A stretch of 64,000 bases of DNA from Haliea salexigens DSM 19537. Lineage in GTDB: Bacteria; Pseudomonadota; Gammaproteobacteria; Pseudomonadales; Halieaceae. The position numbers were made by a program, and so were the translations under genes. Where the stretch lies: positions 186,001 through 250,000 of the forward strand of contig NZ_AUHJ01000002.1 in assembly GCF_000423125.1 (NCBI RefSeq). The letters run 5' to 3'. Shown one piece after another: positions 61,555 through 64,000 of this stretch; the first letter of the stretch is position 1; each line of letters opens with the position of its first letter. The notes beneath the pieces were generated by a model that worked only from the letters and a program-made list of their open reading frames with translations, was not told the DNA's origin and ran no database searches.

Positions 61555-62778
61555 CTAGACATAATAGTCGAGGTCTTCCTGATGTTTGAGCAGGTCCCGT
61601 AACTGGTGCGCATCCGGCCCCTTGAAGTACACCAGGCCCCAGTGGGTACCAAATGCGGTGCGCTTGGTGACGGTTTCTTCCAGCGGCGGCGTGAGCTCGT
61701 GCGATTCGAAGTAGGGATGATCTTCCACTTCCTGCGGAATTTCCAGCGTGCTGACCACACGGCGTCGTGGGTACACACCGAAACAGCCGGCGTAGCCGTT
61801 GGCATCTTCAATCTCCCGCGGGAAGAATGTCGCGACTTCCTCGGCGGTAGCTTTGGGGTCAAACACCAGCATGCTGGCCTGATAGGCATTGAAACCGTAG
61901 ACCCGCTCCAGCAGTTCGAACACCTTGAAGCCCGGCGGGCGATAGGCCACTTCGCCAAAGTACATTTCGCCATCACTGGTCACGAAATATTCCGGGTGAA
62001 TCAGGCCGAACTCGATATCGAAGGCCTTGATGAGCTTTTCGATCTGGGCGGTGATCTGCGCGCGGTAGGCTTCGAGGTCCGGCGACGCCGGTACGAACAC
62101 CGAGTAGCCCAGGGTGACGTATTCGGAAATATTGAGAAAGGCGATTTTACCGTTGTGAATCCAGGCTTCCACCGCAAATTCCCAGCCATCCAGGTGCGAC
62201 TCCATCAGCACCGGGAATTCCTCGTCCGGAATCGAGTCCACCTCGTCGGGCGTGCGAATCACCCGGTGGCCCAGGCAGCCTGCCTTGTCGAAGGCCTTGA
62301 GGTGGATGGGGTCGTTCGGGTCACCGTCGAGTTTCAGCAGCGTCTGGTTAACGCGCTTGAGGAAACGGATGACATCCGCTTTGTCGTGAGCCTCCTCGAA
62401 GATACCCACGCGAATGCCGCCCAGTTGCGCGCGGCGCTTCATCAGCGCTTTGTCGCGCAGCAGGAGTGACTGGCCATACAGGCGCGGGTTGTCCAGCAGT
62501 ACGGAGTTGATGGCCCCGGCCCATTCCACGGTTTCCTCGTAGAGCGGAACGGCAACATCCACGCCCATGGATTTCAGTGTTTCGGCAATTTCCAGCGAGC
62601 GGTCGTTGAGGCGCTCGAAGTTCCAGGAAACATAGGGGATATTGTGTTTTTGGCAGTACTCTTCAGCCCATTCCGGTGCGACGACAACGTAGCGTCGGTC
62701 AAAATTTTCTGCGGCTTCTACTGCGTTCAGGCTCCAGCCCAGCAGGGCGATGTACCCTTTTTGCGGATCTTTGTCCAT
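61555..62778 (-). CDS. ATP-grasp domain carboxylate-amine ligase-like protein
   Basis: The 407-residue protein has an N-terminal pre-ATP-grasp region (YIALLGWSLNAVEAAENFD) and an ATP-grasp fold (residues ~110-310). The ATP-binding/catalytic segments are PVLMESHLDGWEFAVEAWI and YFVTSDGEMYFGEVAYRPPG, the latter giving the Glu and Arg that bind Mg-ATP (as in iEinxRxxG of ligases). The family joins carboxylates to amines or thiols. Start ATG 62778 follows GGGAGG; the longer frame to 62853 lacks a site. First gene of the three-gene reverse operon. Substrates are unknown, but the pattern is close to dipeptide/carnosine-type ligases. Confidence 0.8.
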   Translation of the reverse strand: MDKDPQKGYIALLGWSLNAVEAAENFDRRYVVVAPEWAEEYCQKHNIPYVSWNFERLNDRSLEIAETLKSMGVDVAVPLYEETVEWAGAINSVLLDNPRLYGQSLLLRDKALMKRRAQLGGIRVGIFEEAHDKADVIRFLKRVNQTLLKLDGDPNDPIHLKAFDKAGCLGHRVIRTPDEVDSIPDEEFPVLMESHLDGWEFAVEAWIHNGKIAFLNISEYVTLGYSVFVPASPDLEAYRAQITAQIEKLIKAFDIEFGLIHPEYFVTSDGEMYFGEVAYRPPGFKVFELLERVYGFNAYQASMLVFDPKATAEEVATFFPREIEDANGYAGCFGVYPRRRVVSTLEIPQEVEDHPYFESHELTPPLEETVTKRTAFGTHWGLVYFKGPDAHQLRDLLKHQEDLDYYV

Positions 62779-62958
62779 GATGCGCCTCCCATGGTCGGCG
62801 AAGTGAAGGGTTTGCCGCGGAGTGTTGAGAGCAAACCCGATGAAGAACCGCACAGTGTACAGGATTTAGCACTTCTTCGCAGGCGGGGCCCCGGTGCAGG
62901 CTTTTGCTCGCCGCCGGTTTTGACTATGCTGGGCCACCCTGAAAGCACGAGAAATGCT

Positions 62959-64000
62959 ATGCAGAAAGACCTCTATCCGAATGTTGCGCCGAGCCTGCGC
63001 AGCCGGTTTCGCGGCTGCCTGTTGGCGGGGGCTGCAGGTGATGCGCTGGGTGCAGCGATTGAGTTCGACACCCGGGCGGCCATTATTACGCGCTTTGGTG
63101 AGGGTGGTATTCGCCAATACGCCCCGGCCTATGGCTTACCCTGTGCCATCACGGATGACACGCAGATGACGCTGTTCACCGCAGAGGGGCTCATCCGCGG
63201 CCTGATGCGTTACCGGCAAGCAGGCCTGATTGAGTATTCACAGGTGACCGCCTGGGCGTACCAGCGCTGGTTGCTTACACAGGGCGAGAGCAACCATAGC
63301 CAGCTTGATCCTCTGCACCCGGACAGTGGTTGGCTGTACGAAGTGCCGGCTCTGCACAGCCGGCGCGGCCCCGGCCTGACCTGCCTGAGCGCCCTGCGCG
63401 ACACGGAAACGCCCGGTGACCCGGCCCGCAACAACAGCAAGGGCTGTGGCGGTGTTATGCGCATGGCCCCCGTGGGGCTGTTTGCCGATTCTGCAGAAGA
63501 GGCCTTTACGCTGGGCTGTGAGCTGTCTGCACTCACCCACGGCCACCCCAGTGGCTGGTTCGCCGGTGGCGCCATGGCCGCCATGATCAGCACCCTGCGC
63601 GATGGCGGTGATATTGATGACGCGCTGGCGGTTGCGCTGGATAATCTGGCCGGCCAGCTGGATGCGGAGGAAACCATCGCGGCCCTGGAGCGTGCGGCAG
63701 ACCTCGCTTCAACTGACCTGCCCTATGCCGAAGCCGTTGCCCAACTCGGCGAGGGCTGGGTGGCGGAGGAGGCACTGGCCATAGCCGTGTACTGCGCGCT
63801 GGTGGCGACGGACCTGCAGGAGGCACTGGTGATTGCCGTGAATCACGATGGGGATTCCGACTCCACCGGCGCTATTGCCGGTAACCTGCTCGGCGCGCAT
63901 TGGGGGGAGGAGGCCATTCCCGCCAGCTTGCTGGAGCCGCTGGAGCTGCGCGACGTCATCACCCAGGTCGCCGATGACCTGCTCGACTGTGTGGATTGGC
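62959..64000 (+). CDS. ADP-ribosylglycohydrolase family protein (3' end missing)
   Basis: The visible 347 codons show the ADP-ribosyl-protein hydrolase (DraG/ARH) fold, which removes ADP-ribose from modified residues or small molecules. Motifs: CLLAGAAGDALGAAIEF near the N terminus, ITDDTQMT (metal Thr/Asp/Asp), NNSKGCGGVMRMAPVG, HGHPSGWFAGG, and the late NHDGDSDSTGAIAGNLLG. The frame is open to the end of the window. ATG 62959 is chosen over an upstream ATG at 62954, which is out of frame. It diverges from the ATP-grasp gene across 180 bases; a functional link is not shown. Confidence 0.9.
   Translation, partial: MQKDLYPNVAPSLRSRFRGCLLAGAAGDALGAAIEFDTRAAIITRFGEGGIRQYAPAYGLPCAITDDTQMTLFTAEGLIRGLMRYRQAGLIEYSQVTAWAYQRWLLTQGESNHSQLDPLHPDSGWLYEVPALHSRRGPGLTCLSALRDTETPGDPARNNSKGCGGVMRMAPVGLFADSAEEAFTLGCELSALTHGHPSGWFAGGAMAAMISTLRDGGDIDDALAVALDNLAGQLDAEETIAALERAADLASTDLPYAEAVAQLGEGWVAEEALAIAVYCALVATDLQEALVIAVNHDGDSDSTGAIAGNLLGAHWGEEAIPASLLEPLELRDVITQVADDLLDCVDW

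Overview
The window is a 64 kb piece of a GC-rich gammaproteobacterial chromosome. The polar-flagellum cluster of Pseudomonas/Vibrio type (flhB-flhA-flhF-fleN-fliA-motC-motD), the alaS-lysC-csrA-tRNA-Ser block, YbiT, GreB, Trm112 and GcvP all point to Gammaproteobacteria. The many esterases, Rieske/ligase/TonB-receptor catabolic genes and diguanylate cyclases fit a marine organism of the Halieaceae (OM60/NOR5) kind. That family-level placement is inference, not proof.

Bases 1-12130 form a motility and c-di-GMP region. The forward flagellar operon runs from the end of flhB through motD plus a 59-residue basic protein. A converging reverse operon carries a second stator pair (PomA/MotB type) and a PilZ protein. 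A forward operon then encodes a FliK-like protein, a free-standing FlhB C-terminal domain and a diguanylate cyclase. The chemotaxis genes that sit between fliA and motC in Pseudomonas are absent here.

Bases 12131-24100 are accessory metabolism: a deazaflavin-type oxidoreductase, a NYN/LOTUS protein, then a divergent catabolic cluster. The reverse arm is Ldh2-type dehydrogenase, Rieske oxygenase and a SnoaL-like protein. The forward arm is a SnoaL-like protein, MFS transporter, acyl-CoA ligase, TonB-dependent receptor and SDR. Uptake, ring or chain hydroxylation, oxidation and CoA activation are all represented, but the substrate is unknown.

Bases 24100-37100 hold unrelated housekeeping and hydrolase genes: YbcJ-like S4 protein, YbiT, HSL-type esterase, LLM oxidoreductase, YbaN, a YqaA/DedA-like membrane protein, GcvP, a family VIII-type esterase, a large lipoprotein hydrolase, GreB and an M23 peptidase. 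Bases 37200-44574 are the conserved Trm112-HIT-alaS-lysC-csrA-tRNA-Ser(GCU) block, interrupted by a lipoprotein Ntn-hydrolase acylase.

Bases 44575-48041 look like acquired DNA next to the tRNA: degenerate sequence with short direct repeats, then a divergent, AT-richer pair (an SCP2-like/PhyH dioxygenase and an IclR regulator) sharing a 51-base promoter region with a perfect 16-bp palindrome. No integrase gene was found.

Bases 48042-64000 carry an amidohydrolase with a Coq4-like partner, DUF2889 and DUF1330 proteins, an SDR, a membrane diguanylate cyclase, an M28 peptidase, a serine hydrolase and a CNNM/CBS protein. The most intriguing part is a compact reverse operon at 58644-62778: an ATP-grasp ligase, a 668-residue unrecognised protein whose C-terminal part has a papain-like Gln/Cys/His/Asn arrangement, and a fatty-acid-hydroxylase/sterol-desaturase family enzyme. 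An ADP-ribosylglycohydrolase diverges from it and runs off the end of the window.
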